Source: an uncultured Draconibacterium sp. (GTDB taxonomy: Bacteria > Bacteroidota > Bacteroidia > Bacteroidales > Prolixibacteraceae). From it: a stretch of DNA of 64,000 nucleotides. The notes under the pieces are model-generated. The model saw only the letters and a list, made by a program, of their open reading frames with translations, was not told where the DNA came from and ran no database searches. Where the stretch lies: the NCBI RefSeq assembly GCF_963675585.1, contig NZ_OY776414.1, positions 98,501 to 162,500 on the forward strand, in the 5' to 3' direction. Position 1 is the stretch's first letter. Each line of letters begins with the position of its first letter. The translations under genes and the position numbers were made by a program. This document shows positions 1-8,881 of the stretch, piece after piece.

Positions 1-195
1 ATTCCGGTAGTGAAAAACTTTCAGGCTTTTAATCAGGTCAGCAAAAAGAATAAATATCAGTATGGATTTTCGATGGTTTTTGCCAATCAGGCTGATTATG
101 CGACTTACAATAATCATCCGGATCATGTGGCATTTGTTCAGAACCGATGGTTTAAAGAAGTTAGCGACTTTCTGGAGATCGATTTCGAAAAATAA
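1..195 (+). CDS. Dabb (stress-responsive alpha/beta barrel) domain protein, 3' part
   Basis: The reading frame is open from the first base of the window, so this is the C-terminal part of a longer gene. The visible residues (an IPVVKNF segment, then YGFSMVF, then YNNHPDHVAFV) match the second half of Dabb domains, small dimeric ferredoxin-like barrels of roughly 95-110 residues. Members are stress-induced or act as small oxygenase- or cyclase-like proteins; the role here is unknown. The stop falls just before a decayed acetyltransferase remnant on the other strand. The start lies outside the window. The family call is from recognised motifs, not a search. Confidence 0.75.
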   Translation: MPVVKNFQAFNQVSKKNKYQYGFSMVFANQADYATYNNHPDHVAFVQNRWFKEVSDFLEIDFEK

Positions 196-200
196 GCGGC

Positions 201-347
201 TCAAAGTTTTCGTTCCCAGAACATCATTCTCGGCACACAATCGGTAAAGCCCATCTTTTTGTAGAGCGATTTGGCACTAAGGTTATCTTCGTGGACTACG
301 AGGTTGACCCGGCAAAAGCCGTTTTTTCGTGACCAAACAACTCTCTT
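201..347 (-). pseudogene. GNAT acetyltransferase C-terminal remnant
   Basis: Read on the minus strand, this stretch is open from an in-frame stop at 348-350 to a TGA at 201-203. It encodes the classic end of a GNAT N-acetyltransferase: VNLVVHEDN, then SAKSLYKKMGF, then a short beta-strand tail. That segment corresponds to the last acetyl-CoA-contacting helix and final strands. No start codon or N-terminal two thirds is present, so it is a broken gene. Its tail lies only 5 bases beyond the stop of the convergent Dabb gene. Confidence 0.6.
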
Positions 348-399
348 TCAATCAAGTGTGTAAGGCAAAGCCGAACAGTTCACTTTGATATAATTCTAC

Positions 400-588
400 T
401 TGGCCCTTTTATCCAAAGCAGCCTCTCCTGTCAAATTGGAAAATTTAATTCTTTCTGATGTTATCGGCAATCCTCTTGACGTAATCGCATTAGGTCCTAC
501 AGCTCCCGATCCGACAACTTTTGTTGATGCCATCTCAACTTTGAGGAAATCCAAAATTGAAAATGAAATGACTGTTCAAGTCTTATAG
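400..588 (+). pseudogene. Glycerate 2-kinase (MOFRL family) internal fragment
   Basis: The frame encodes about 62 residues matching the middle of bacterial glycerate 2-kinase/hydroxypyruvate reductase-type proteins (DUF4147/MOFRL family). The telling segment is LSDVIGNPLDVIA followed by GPTAPDPTTF. Family members usually read ASGPT where this one reads ALGPT. Intact proteins are over 400 residues and phosphorylate glycerate. Both ends are missing and the only possible start is a TTG, so this is a remnant. It lies among other broken genes. Confidence 0.55.
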
Positions 589-945
589 GTGCTTCAGTAG
601 ACGGGAAATCTTCATAAGCAACTGTTCTTAAATTACTTAAAGATATTAAATAGTAGTCTAACTGTCAAGAAAAAATCAATCTAATGTGCTGATAAACAAA
701 TATTTAATCACATGTATTTTCCCCAAATGTGACGAAGAACCAATTTAAACTGAACCCAGATGGTCAATTTCACCTTTTTTTCCACTCAATAGCTTTCAAC
801 AACATAAAAAAATATTGCATTTTCATAATATAATAACTGCCTACCAGGACATTTATGTGGAGAATTTGCGTCTGTCTACACCCTTTTTTTGTAATTTTTC
901 TTAAATTGAGATATTTTGCTAACATTGCACTTCCTTTGTGTTCTT
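589..945. other. Intergenic stretch, no gene seen
   Basis: This AT-rich stretch has no convincing reading frame on either strand. It separates the glycerate kinase remnant from the ECF sigma remnant and probably contains that gene's old promoter region. Confidence 0.5.
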
Positions 946-1495
946 ATGAAAGCATTAAGCGCTGGTATCATAGCATTATTAAATAAAAAAATGAAGCTTC
1001 TTTTGAAGTTGCTTTTAATATTTATTACCCAAAATTATTCGCATTTGTAAAGCAATATGTGTCTGAAGAAGACGCATTTAATCATACCCAGGATGCATTT
1101 GTTGCTATATTGGACAAAAATCTATCATTTATAAATGAAAATCAGCTGCAAAGTTATCTTTACACTACTGTTAAAAATAACTGTCTTATGTTTTTACGGC
1201 ATGAGCAAGTAAAAAAGAAATACTTTGAGCGTAAAATGGCCGATCAAAGCCAAATTAATTTAAATATCCACGCCCTCGATAGGTTGAATACTTCTTCGAT
1301 TGTGTTTTCCGAAATTGAGAGAATCATTAATTTAACCCTTAGCGAACTTCCACCCAAATGCCGTGAAGTGTTCTTATTAAGTCGGTTTGAGGGAAAGCGT
1401 AACACGGTAGTTGCTGAATTATTGAATATTTCTGAAAAGACAGGTTGTAAGCTCTGACTACTTTGAGATTGACAAATTAAGAGGTTTGTTATAAA
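946..1495 (+). pseudogene. ECF-type RNA polymerase sigma-70 factor, frameshifted
   Basis: An ATG at 946 starts MKALSAGIIALLNKKN. A run of seven A at 985-991 then shifts the frame. If one A is added, the protein continues as EASFEVAFNIYYPKLFAFVKQ and joins the open frame from 1059 (SEEDAFNHTQDAFVAILDKN, sigma region 2). Region 4 is recognisable (ELPPKCREVFLLSRFEGKRN), but the helix-turn-helix recognition end is garbled after SEKT and stops early. Bacteroidota ECF sigmas of this type usually pair with FecR and SusC/D genes; no partner remains here. It is very likely inactive unless the first shift is a sequencing error. Confidence 0.7.
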
Positions 1496-1510
1496 ATTCA
1501 ATTATTTGAT

Positions 1511-1829
1511 GTTACAGTCAACAAAACCGTTCCATAAGAAAACCGTCCACTTTCAGGGACCAGTAATAAAACCTTATCATCAACTTTTAGCATTTCAATT
1601 TTGAATATATCATCCAGCGCAGAAAAAAATGGAAGCAGAGGCTACATTGCCAATTTCAGTAAGATTGGTGAACCACTTTTTAGTCCCCAGGTCCAAACCT
1701 CTTGCTTGGATCCACTCGGCAAGCTTCCCATAAAAGAACATAGATGAGACAGGAGGGATAACATAGTCGACATCCTTCGGATCAAGGTTATATTTTTCCA
1801 GACAAAATTCCAGGTAGTCAACCCAGTGA
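1511..1829 (-). pseudogene. KASIII-like beta-ketoacyl synthase, C-terminal remnant
   Basis: The minus strand encodes the last ~105 residues of the same protein family as the intact gene at 33915-35054. Shared stretches include YNLDPKDVDYVIP, SSMFFYGKLAE, KWFTNLTEIGN and LLVPESGRFSYGTVLLTV, with clear similarity at the DNA level too. It is broken in three ways: the N-terminal three quarters are missing, an extra T in a T-run after ASASIF shifts the frame, and the catalytic His of the IPH motif reads as IPP. The 5' side abuts a GH2 fragment on the opposite strand, marking a rearrangement joint near 1830. Confidence 0.75.
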
Positions 1830-1830
1830 G

Positions 1831-2817
1831 GATACTAAAGATCAGATCGGACCTTTTTCAAGTAACGGTTCCAGGGCAACTGGTTATGTAGTTGGTGGGA
1901 TTGAGTGGTACCGTAAACATTTTAAGCTGGACAAATCGGAAACAGGAAAAACAGTTATCCTTAAATTTAATGGGATTTTGATGAATTCGGAAGTTTGGCT
2001 TAACGGCATTTCGGTGGGAAGCCATCCTTATGGTTACACTCCTTTTGGGTTTGATATCACCCCATATTTGAATCAAACAGGTGAGGAAAATGTAATTGCT
2101 GTTAAAGTAAATAATACAGGTTATACTGCCCGATGGTATTCGGGGTCAGGAATTTACCGAAATGTTCATTTGATCATAACCGACCCGGTACATTTTTCGG
2201 TATGGGGTGCCTATATTACAACGCCTGAAGTTTCTATCGGTTCTGCAGATGTTAACTTGGAAGTAACGCTTCAGAACGATGCTGATGTGGCCAGTGATGC
2301 ACATGTTTCCGTAAAAATTATTTCACCTGGTGGAAATGTTGTAGAAGAAACCGAATGGCAAGTGAAAATAGGTGCAAAGGAAAAATATGTTTTTAGTCAG
2401 GCAGTTGTTGTGAAAGACCCGCTCCTTTGGTCTGTAAATTCTCCCAACCTTTATGAGGCTGAAATGACAGTCAAGGATAGTAACGGAAAAATTACAGACC
2501 GATATGTACAAACCTTTGGTATCAGGTCAATTGAATTCTCTGCAAAAAAAGGATTCCTGCTAAATGGCGAACCGTTGTTGATAAAGGGCGGTTGTGTGCA
2601 CCATGATAACGGACTGCTGGGTTCTACCGCGATTGATCGTGCGGAAGAGAGAAGGGTTGAAATCATGAAAGCAAATGGTTACAATGCAATTCGTTGCTCG
2701 CATAACCCACCTTCTGAAGCTTTTCTAAATGCATGCGACCGGCTCGGCATTTTGGTTATTAATGAAATATTTGATGTCTGGGAAAAAAACAAGTTTATGC
2801 CCCAAGATACAGGATAA
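1831..2817 (+). pseudogene. GH2 beta-galactosidase/glycosidase, internal fragment
   Basis: About 328 codons form one open frame that starts without a start codon at the joint near 1831; an internal ATG at 1978 is not a natural start. The order is GH2 sugar-binding jelly roll (EWYRKHF, EVWLNG, YGYTPFGFDIT, SGSGIYRNV), the Ig-like middle domain, then the beginning of the TIM barrel (GCVHHDNGLLG, RCSHNPPSEAFL, INEIFDVWEKNK). The frame stops before the two catalytic glutamates, so the fragment cannot be an active hydrolase. Intact relatives are about 800-1000 residues. It suggests a polysaccharide-use locus once stood here. Confidence 0.8.
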
Positions 2818-2977
2818 CATAGATTTCCACCTGTTGTACCGCAAAAGCTACACCACTATGATGTTAAAGGAAGATTAGCAGCTTTCAGCTTTATACATTT
2901 CGAGGGTAAATTTGTTTTTTTGTTTGCATCGCTTTAAATTGTTTTATTTAAAGTACGAAATTAGAAACAAATCTTAC

Positions 2978-3010
2978 TAGTTTTGCGATTAGTATCATTT
3001 AGGATACTAA
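2978..3010 (+). promoter_or_regulatory. Putative promoter -7 box and operator of the HxlR gene
   Basis: TAGTTTTG at 2978-2985 matches the Bacteroidota -7 consensus TAnnTTTG. Four bases later is a perfect inverted repeat, TTAGTATC-N6-GATACTAA (2989-3010). Its size suits a dimeric winged-helix regulator, and its position would block transcription of the HxlR gene that starts 63 bases further on. No clear -33 element was found. Confidence 0.5.
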
Positions 3011-3072
3011 AGTGTAAATTATAACTAATGAGTTGTATAAATTGAGCAAATAAGGAATCTTGTAACAAATTC

Positions 3073-3390
3073 ATGCTCCCATTAAACGACTTAATGTTTG
3101 TTTTAAATGGCAAATGGAGAATACGAATAATCCTCTGTTTAGCATCAGGAGAAAAAGGATTTAACGAAATTAAAAAATGCCATAATATTTCACCGCGAAT
3201 TCTCTCAAAAGAATTAAAGGAACTGGAAATAAACAAAGTCATTAATCGATATAAAAAGGAAGATAACTTCAAATCAGTTATCTATGAACTTAGTGAACAA
3301 GGAAAAGAACTTATTCCAATCATAATTAAGTTGCAAGAATGGGGCGAAAGACATCGAAAAAATGTTTTAGATTTAACTAAAAACATCTAA
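3073..3390 (+). CDS. HxlR-family winged-helix transcriptional regulator
   Basis: This 105-residue protein has the full HxlR length and motifs: LNGKWRIRIILCLASGEKGFNEIKK (helices 1-2), ISPRILSKELKELE (recognition helix), then a YKKEDNFKSVIYELSEQG wing. HxlR proteins are small DNA-binding dimers that often sense electrophiles or redox state, although this one has only two cysteines, in LCLAS and KKCHN. It starts at an ATG preceded by an AT-rich leader, and a palindrome overlaps its promoter, suggesting autoregulation. It appears to be the only undamaged gene of the first 5 kb. Its targets are not evident, because its neighbours are remnants. Confidence 0.85.
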   Translation: MLPLNDLMFVLNGKWRIRIILCLASGEKGFNEIKKCHNISPRILSKELKELEINKVINRYKKEDNFKSVIYELSEQGKELIPIIIKLQEWGERHRKNVLDLTKNI

Positions 3391-3447
3391 AACTTAATCC
3401 GATTACCAATCCATAAGTTCTTTTTCAAGATGTAGAAATGTGGTTTT

Positions 3448-3609
3448 ATGCTTGTTGCTAACGGCAGTCTGTCTAAAAACTGGATTGACGGTGATCCAAA
3501 TGAGGAGCTAATTAAGTTTGGTGATGTTGTATTGATTCCTGCTCACATTGGCAAAACTAACTTGGTCTCCTTTAAAATAATATCCAAACTTTTAGAAGTT
3601 TATAATTAA
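3448..3609 (+). pseudogene. Class I mannose-6-phosphate isomerase, C-terminal remnant
   Basis: The frame encodes about 53 residues resembling the final cupin strands of type I phosphomannose isomerases: LVANGSLS, then FGDVVLIPAHIGK, then KLLEVYN before the stop. The rest of the ~320-residue enzyme and its zinc ligands are absent. It lies between the HxlR gene and an IS fragment. The family assignment rests on a short segment, so another cupin protein remains possible. Confidence 0.5.
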
Positions 3610-3777
3610 TTGTGTCGTGTTTGGAACTTTTTCTGAAATACAGCAAACGTTTTTACGAACGCCAGTTTGTTACCCGTTATCATGTAAATAGTCAAACCTT
3701 AAAAATACAATAGTCTGTTGATAATCAATCGATAACAAATTTTATATTGTTTCTAAAAATGCAAACAAATAAGTTTT

Positions 3778-4323
3778 TTGGTAAAAAAGCTTGTAGATAT
3801 GGTTGGAAAACAATACAAAGCACCGCAATTGAGTATTTTTGATACGCCTTTTAGGAGGTTCATCAATTTAAATCATGAACTCTGTATTTTATCTGAAAAA
3901 ATAGACTGGGATTCTATCAAGAAAGAATTTTCTGTTTACTATTCAGAAACCGGACGTCCATCAGTTCCTATCCGCAGGATGGTTGGGCTGCTTTTGCTCA
4001 AACACATTTATAATTTAAGCGACGAAGCCATGGTTGACAGGTGGATTGAAAACCCATACTGGCAGTACTTTAGCGGAGAAAAAGTTTTTCAAACCCAAAA
4101 GCCCTTCGACCCGACCGAGTTTATACATTTTAGAAACCGGATTGGCAAAGAAGGAGCAGAAAAACTCTTGAAAGTATCGGTACAATTATTTGGGAAAGAA
4201 GCTCAAGAGAAGGAGGTATTGATTGACAGTACCGTGCAGGAAAAAAATATTACCTACCCTGGAAGTGGTAGAAAAAGAAATTCAAACGATAGAAGGACCT
4301 TGGGATATTGCTTTTCAAACTGA
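3778..4323 (+). pseudogene. IS5/IS1182-type transposase, N-terminal part
   Basis: The protein begins with the DUF772/InsH N-terminal domain typical of IS5-group transposases: FDTPFRRFINLNHELCILS, then YYSETGRPSVPIRRMVGLLLLKH, NLSDEAMVDRWIENPYWQYF and FDPTEFIHFRNRIG. The natural start may be the ATG at 3799 instead of the TTG at 3778. Just after the first catalytic Asp (LIDSTVQEKNITYP, to about 4260) homology ends and the remaining ~20 codons are out-of-frame reading of the next fragment. The DDE core is missing, so it cannot transpose. Confidence 0.8.
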
Positions 4324-4759
4324 AAGGGGAGCACCGCCAAGTACAACATTAGATAAATTGGAATCTTATACCGAAAATGCTGATAAGGGTATCAAATACT
4401 TCTCAGGAACTGCCACTTACACCAATACTTTTGAGCTTGCTGATGCCGATATTCAGTCGGGCACACTGAGTGTAGATTTAGGAGATGTAAAAAATCTTGC
4501 CGAAGTAACGGTGAATGGTAAAAATCTTGGAGTAATCTGGAAAAAGCCATTTAAAATGGATATTTCCAATGTTGCTCAGCCAGGAGAGAATAAGCTGGAG
4601 GTAAAAGTGATCAATGTGTGGGTAAATCGTTTAATAGGGGATTTACAAATCGATGCAACAGAAAAGTTCACCTATACAACTATGCCATTTTATCAGACGA
4701 ATTCTCCGCTTCTTTCGTCGGTATTATTAGGACCGGTTAAAGATATTGCATCTAAATAA
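4223..4759 (+). pseudogene. GH106-like alpha-L-rhamnosidase, C-terminal jelly-roll remnant
   Basis: From about 4260 this frame matches the C-terminal end of GH106-type rhamnosidases: IEGPWDIAFQ, KGIKYFSGTATYTNTF, LAEVTVNGKNLGVIWKKPF and VWVNRLIGDLQ, ending near LLGPVK. This is the galactose-binding-like fold that follows the catalytic barrel in enzymes of roughly 1000 residues. The ATG at 4223 lies in transposase DNA, so the first dozen codons are not native. The joint shows an IS-mediated deletion fused two unrelated genes. A hairpin terminator follows. Confidence 0.7.
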
Positions 4760-4793
4760 GCTAAAGAATAATTTGCAAAATAGGAATAATACA

Positions 4794-4830
4794 ATAGGCT
4801 GTTATGTTAGTGCATAATGGCCTGTTTTTT
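4794..4830 (+). terminator. Rho-independent terminator after the GH106 remnant
   Basis: AGGCTGTTATG and CATAATGGCCT form an 11-bp stem with two G-T wobbles and a 6-base loop, followed by GTTTTTT. Confidence 0.7.
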
Positions 4831-5248
4831 ATGCCCGCTATCCCATCATAGAAGATGAAATTTAATGACGTTATTCCCAAAAAAAAACAAGAATGTTAAA
4901 TTCCTTTCTATCAATCAAATTACACATAAGAGCTTGTAGTGATTCTTTTATCCAGACTATTCTGATTTGTAAATTTCTAACTTTCTAAAACAAGTAAAAA
5001 ATGTTATATTTGTTGAAAGAAGGTTAGTTACGAAAGTTCAACGACATACTGAGACAAAAGATGAAATTTTTTTGGTTACTAAAACGTTACACGAATATTG
5101 TTTGAATGTCTAAAGGGTTTGATATTGAATAAGAAAATATTGGAGGTTCGAGTATCGTCGTGTCCATACTACTTATCGATCTTGACTATTGCCATGGAAA
5201 TAATTCCACTTAAAGATCATTTTTGGAATAAATTAAAGGGATAGTAAT
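4831..5248. other. Intergenic stretch, no gene seen
   Basis: This is AT-rich and contains no supported reading frame. A TATATTTG box (a -7-like match to TAnnTTTG) is visible near 5004 on the plus strand but has no gene directly behind it. Confidence 0.4.
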
Positions 5249-5539
5249 CTATTTTTGCCTTGGAAGTCCGTTGTGAATAAAATTAGTAACATCTGATTCC
5301 AGATAGTAAACCTTTCTGCCTATTAACCGATAAGGAAGTTTGCCGGATGAACGAAAACGTTGCAAGGTTCGTTGACTTACTTTCAATAAAAGACATAGAT
5401 CCTGATTATCGAGTAAGATTTCATCATCGATTTTTGGAGTGATTGTACTATCCTGACGGTCAATTTTACGACCAAGTTTTTCTAATTGACTTATTAATTT
5501 GTTCATCCACGAATCAAAATATTTTTGATCGATATACAT
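5249..5539 (-). CDS. Helix-turn-helix (excisionase/MerR-like) DNA-binding protein
   Basis: This 96-residue protein has a charged, probably coiled N-terminal helix (LISQLEKLGRKID). A winged HTH_17 domain follows: ILLDNQDLCLLLKVSQRTLQRFRSSGKLPYRLIGRKVYYLESDVTNFI in outline. Such proteins are found by the dozen in Bacteroidota conjugative and mobilisable elements, where they regulate excision or transfer genes. It lies 170 bases downstream of, and on the same strand as, the rteC-like gene, which supports a mobile-element role. Its exact target is unknown. Confidence 0.8.
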   Translation of the reverse strand: MYIDQKYFDSWMNKLISQLEKLGRKIDRQDSTITPKIDDEILLDNQDLCLLLKVSQRTLQRFRSSGKLPYRLIGRKVYYLESDVTNFIHNGLPRQK

Positions 5540-5709
5540 TTCAGTAACTTTTAAAATTACCGTAAACTTAAAGGATAGGAGTATTGATGATCAGGAAGTC
5601 GGTATCATATTTCTTTTAGTAATAGATGTAAGGCGCAGATAAACAGGGCATAGAGTGTTGAGTTTTTAGCAAGTTTGCTTCAGTTATAATGAATAATTAC
5701 TCGGTATAA

Positions 5710-6543
5710 TTATTCAGATTTACGTCCCATTCGTTTTAACAGGGAATTTTTTAAGCTGTCAAGGAATGGGGTAGGCACATTCCTAATTTTCATATCGCTA
5801 AATGAACGCGATAGGTTTTTGTCAAGCTCAATATTAAAAACTTTCTGGATGTAATCAGATAACTGCGTTAGTGGCACATCACCAAAAGAATTATCACTAT
5901 CCCATGAGTAAAGCTGTTCCATCAGCTCTGTTTTTGTCCCTTTCCATGTTAGTTTGGTTGCAGGGAAGCCAAAATGAAATGGAGTTAGACCGTTAGTATT
6001 TAACAGCTCTATTTCTTGCATCAGATATGCGGATAACATATCGTTTGATAATATTTTTGCAACCTTAAAATCGCAGTTTGTTGAAAAATTTGGATCCAGT
6101 TCAAAATAGAAGGTTTCCAGGTACTGTTCGGTATCCATCTTGCCTCTTAGAAAATATAATGAATCAAGATGAGAAGCCCCCGAACGGTAATAACGAATAA
6201 AATCCAGCCTCTTGACGTTATATTTATTGATCTCGTTCAATTGTTCGGAGAGATACTCCTTTTGTTTGTTTGCCCCTGTAGGTCGGTTCATTTCGATGTT
6301 GTAGATTTTCCGGTAATAAATTAAACGGTAACAAAACTTCGGTTTAATCTCTTTAAAAAAGGTAATTTCCTCCATTTCGTCCCGAAATTTATAGGAAAGG
6401 ATAAATTGTTTAAGTTTATCAAACGATTCAGCAAGCACTCGCGATGCTTCGAGCGATTTTTTTAAGACATTGGTATTCGATGACTCAATACTCTCTATTT
6501 GTTCATCGGTCTGTTTACGCAGGTTAGTAATGTATTCAAGCAT
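5710..6543 (-). CDS. rteC: RteC-domain regulator of conjugative element
   Basis: The 277-residue protein matches RteC, the regulator that controls excision genes of CTnDOT-type conjugative transposons. Recognisable parts are an N-terminal helical stretch (SLEASRVLAESFDKLKQFI), FIRYYRSGASHLDSLYFLRGK in the middle, and a C-terminal winged-helix-like part (LTWKGTKTELMEQLY, then FLDSLKNSLLKRM). The length is normal for the family. With the downstream HTH protein and the HU-like gene nearby, it marks a remnant of an integrative element. No tra or mob genes are visible, so the element is incomplete here. Confidence 0.85.
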   Translation of the reverse strand: MLEYITNLRKQTDEQIESIESSNTNVLKKSLEASRVLAESFDKLKQFILSYKFRDEMEEITFFKEIKPKFCYRLIYYRKIYNIEMNRPTGANKQKEYLSEQLNEINKYNVKRLDFIRYYRSGASHLDSLYFLRGKMDTEQYLETFYFELDPNFSTNCDFKVAKILSNDMLSAYLMQEIELLNTNGLTPFHFGFPATKLTWKGTKTELMEQLYSWDSDNSFGDVPLTQLSDYIQKVFNIELDKNLSRSFSDMKIRNVPTPFLDSLKNSLLKRMGRKSE

Positions 6544-6828
6544 AAATTATAGTTTTTGATTGGTGAGTAAATAGTTGAATGGGGTAGAGGCTTAAGATCT
6601 TATTCGAAAAAATGGTGCATATAATCAGCACTCGTAATGAATCTAACTATTCATGTGGCACAACTCCAACCGAAAGGAATTCAAAAAGAACTATCGGCTA
6701 AAACATGAAGAAAAATTTTCAACTTCATCAAGACGATTTCCGGAAAAGACCTTGATGAATTTCGAGCAGCAACAGCAACCTCCCGACCAGATGCCGGAAG
6801 GTTGCGGTACTACAACAGAAAACGGGCA

Positions 6829-7209
6829 CTACCGGGCTACAAAGGTTGCTTTCGACAGTGCCTCTTTCATCTGTTTGCCGGGGCGGAAACGGATGTTGAC
6901 CGATGTAATTTTATCGGCTGTGCATTCCGCTTCGGTATCCGTGCCGGTACAGTTAAACGTTAACTGAAACGAGCCCCAGTCGCCCATTTGCACCGAGTAG
7001 CCATCGAGCAGGGCATTCTGGATTACCGCTTGCAGCTCGTCCACTAGCAGGGCCGCTTCACCACGGCTTAAGGTGGTGTTTTTACTCAATGCTTCGGCAA
7101 TCTCCTTTTCTGTTTTTTGTTCCACGCGGTTGGGCACCAGGTACCATTTTCGGTCGGCTTGTGGGTTGCGTGGGTTTACCCGTTGAATTTTTGAATATAA
7201 TATCGACAT
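6829..7209 (-). CDS. HU-family DNA-binding protein, Bacteroidota long type
   Basis: This 126-residue protein fits the Bacteroidota HU-related family. It has an N-terminal extension (ILYSKIQRVNPRNPQ), then the two-helix HU dimer body (LSRGEAALLVDELQAVIQNALLDGYSVQMGDWGSF in outline), and an NIRFRPGKQMKEALSKATF end. HU proteins bend DNA and help recombination and nucleoid packing. These long variants often sit in accessory regions. The ORF sits between the RteC gene and a repeat region. About 285 bases without a convincing gene separate it from RteC. Confidence 0.8.
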   Translation of the reverse strand: MSILYSKIQRVNPRNPQADRKWYLVPNRVEQKTEKEIAEALSKNTTLSRGEAALLVDELQAVIQNALLDGYSVQMGDWGSFQLTFNCTGTDTEAECTADKITSVNIRFRPGKQMKEALSKATFVAR

Positions 7210-7401
7210 AATTTATTGTTTTTAAATTTATATAAATCTCCACGTACAGCAGGGCCATCCCAAAAATCCAGGCAATACCTCCCCTCCTCTGTTCGAAACC
7301 AAACAGCGGGAAGCGGCAAAAGTAGTATCCGGTAAATTAATGGGGTAAAGCCGCAGATGCAGCACAGTGGAGTGAAAATTGAAATAAAAAATAATGGATT
7401 A

Positions 7402-7653
7402 TCCCCTGCGCAGGACTTCGCCCGGCAAGGGCCAGGCCGCAGGTTCTCCGCTTGTAACAAACAGGTACCTCTGAAGCACCCGCCAAAACTGTAACAAGCG
7501 GCAATTGGGTTTAAAAAAGTAATACATGGAAATAGTATTTGAGTCCGGTTGGATTAGCGGAATAATTATGATTATTTGATCGCGAGCGTACAAATGTGTG
7601 CTACAGGAGCGTGAACGTACCAGGATTGGCACGGAATAAATTCGTCATCCGGC
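7402..7653. repeat. Intergenic repeat, left copy (modules A and B)
   Basis: Module A (7402-7580) recurs at 9364-9545 with high identity. It contains CTCCGCTTGTAACAAACAG and later TGTAACAAGCGG as an inverted pair. Module B (7601-7653, containing GTGAACGTACCAGGATTGG) recurs at 9077-9130. In the left copy A and B are adjacent; at the right they are separated and in the reverse order. No gene is seen in this block. The two copies flank the intact RhuM gene. Confidence 0.75.
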
Positions 7654-7780
7654 AAAAGCTCAAAAGACTATTAAACGGACAATTACTAGCTATAATTTGC
7701 AAAGCAAAATGTAGTGAAATACGCCCCTGAATTGGCATAATCCCACCAGGATGCTGAGGGCATAAGGTATCTATCCTCAG

Positions 7781-7887
7781 ATTTGTTTATTCATTTTCTG
7801 GTCTCCTATTATTGGGGAACAGGTGGAAAAGAACGGATTCAATTCTGCCGGATTGTGCATTGATCTGCGATCATTGCTAGCGGAGGA
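7781..7887. repeat. Downstream repeat C, copy 1
   Basis: This block (containing GGATTCAATTCTGCCG) is shared with 10291-10370 and 11639-11754. Each copy lies within about 25-60 bases of the 3' end of a minus-strand island gene. Confidence 0.7.
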
Positions 7888-7891
7888 TGGC

Positions 7892-8881
7892 TTACTTTTT
7901 CTTCTTATTTTCGTCTATTAGCTTTTTCATCTCCCTGTCAAAGTCAGAGATGTATTTCTTATCCTCCGTCTCTCTATATTTTTTGTATTCTTCATTAGCT
8001 TTTTCAATTGCTTGCTTATGGCTTACAGTTCCTGCATCTTTCAATAACTCTTTCTCACTAATTTTTAAGAAGTCATCTAATTTTTGAATCCAATCATTCA
8101 TTTTCATTAAACGTCCATTAGTTGCTTGCAATTCAGCAAAGTCAAGATATAATGTGACGATTAAGTTCAATTGTTTAAGTTCGTCTTCCGAAAGATAGTT
8201 TTTCGCTATCCCAACATCTTTTTGCGTGATATAACTTCCTTTGAAGTTGGTTAAGCCGAGAAATGGTTTAGATGCATCAACTCTGTTTTTAATCATTTCG
8301 GCAGCGGTCAACCCGTGAACAGCATAGTGCATTTTATTTTGGACGGTTGCAAAAAATAGTTTAGTTTGTTCATCATCCTTTTTATAGTCAATACTTGTGG
8401 CATATATATCAGTTACTTTCTGGTAGAAATTTCTTTCACTACTTCGAATGTCTCTAATGCGTTGTAAAAGTTCCTCGAAGTATCGTGAACGAGCACCGTG
8501 TTGTTTCAGGCGTTCATCGTCCATAGTAAAACCCTTTACAATGTACTCGTGTATGCGCTTTGTTGCCCAAATACGAAATTGAGTGCCTTGCGGAGATTTT
8601 ACACGATAGCCAACAGAAATAATAACATCAAGATTATAATGAATTGGTGCTTTTTGCTGAAATTCGGAAATTCCGAATTTCTGTGAAACTTCACTTTCTA
8701 TAAGTTCTCCTTCTTTGAAAACGTTTTTTATATGCTCGTTTATTGTCGATTTGGCTTTACCGAAAAGATTTGCAATTTGCTCTTGTGTTAGCCAAACAGT
8801 CTCGTTTTCCAATCGAACATCAATTTTTGTTAGTCCATCAGAAGTTTGATATATAACTATTTGAGATTTATTTCCTTCCAT
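7892..8881 (-). CDS. RhuM-family (virulence protein-like) protein
   Basis: This 329-residue protein matches the RhuM family, first noted in a Salmonella pathogenicity island and frequent in phage-like and accessory DNA. The N-terminal part holds a winged-helix-like domain (LENETVWLTQEQIANLFGKAKSTINEHIKN). The core family signature follows (YNLDVIISVGYRVKSPQGTQFRIWAT; RIRDIRSSERNFYQKVTDIYATSIDY; VQNKMHYAVHGLTAAE; GIAKNYLSEDELKQLNLIV), then a charged helical, Lys-rich tail. The molecular function is unknown; linkage to restriction and toxin loci is common. It is flanked by A/B repeats and followed by repeat C. A damaged paralogue lies at 10394-11420. Confidence 0.9.
   Translation of the reverse strand: MEGNKSQIVIYQTSDGLTKIDVRLENETVWLTQEQIANLFGKAKSTINEHIKNVFKEGELIESEVSQKFGISEFQQKAPIHYNLDVIISVGYRVKSPQGTQFRIWATKRIHEYIVKGFTMDDERLKQHGARSRYFEELLQRIRDIRSSERNFYQKVTDIYATSIDYKKDDEQTKLFFATVQNKMHYAVHGLTAAEMIKNRVDASKPFLGLTNFKGSYITQKDVGIAKNYLSEDELKQLNLIVTLYLDFAELQATNGRLMKMNDWIQKLDDFLKISEKELLKDAGTVSHKQAIEKANEEYKKYRETEDKKYISDFDREMKKLIDENKKKK

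Noticed and set aside
6653-6967. 104-codon plus-strand frame between the RteC and HU-like genes
   Set aside because: It runs antisense through the HU-like gene and has no recognisable motif.
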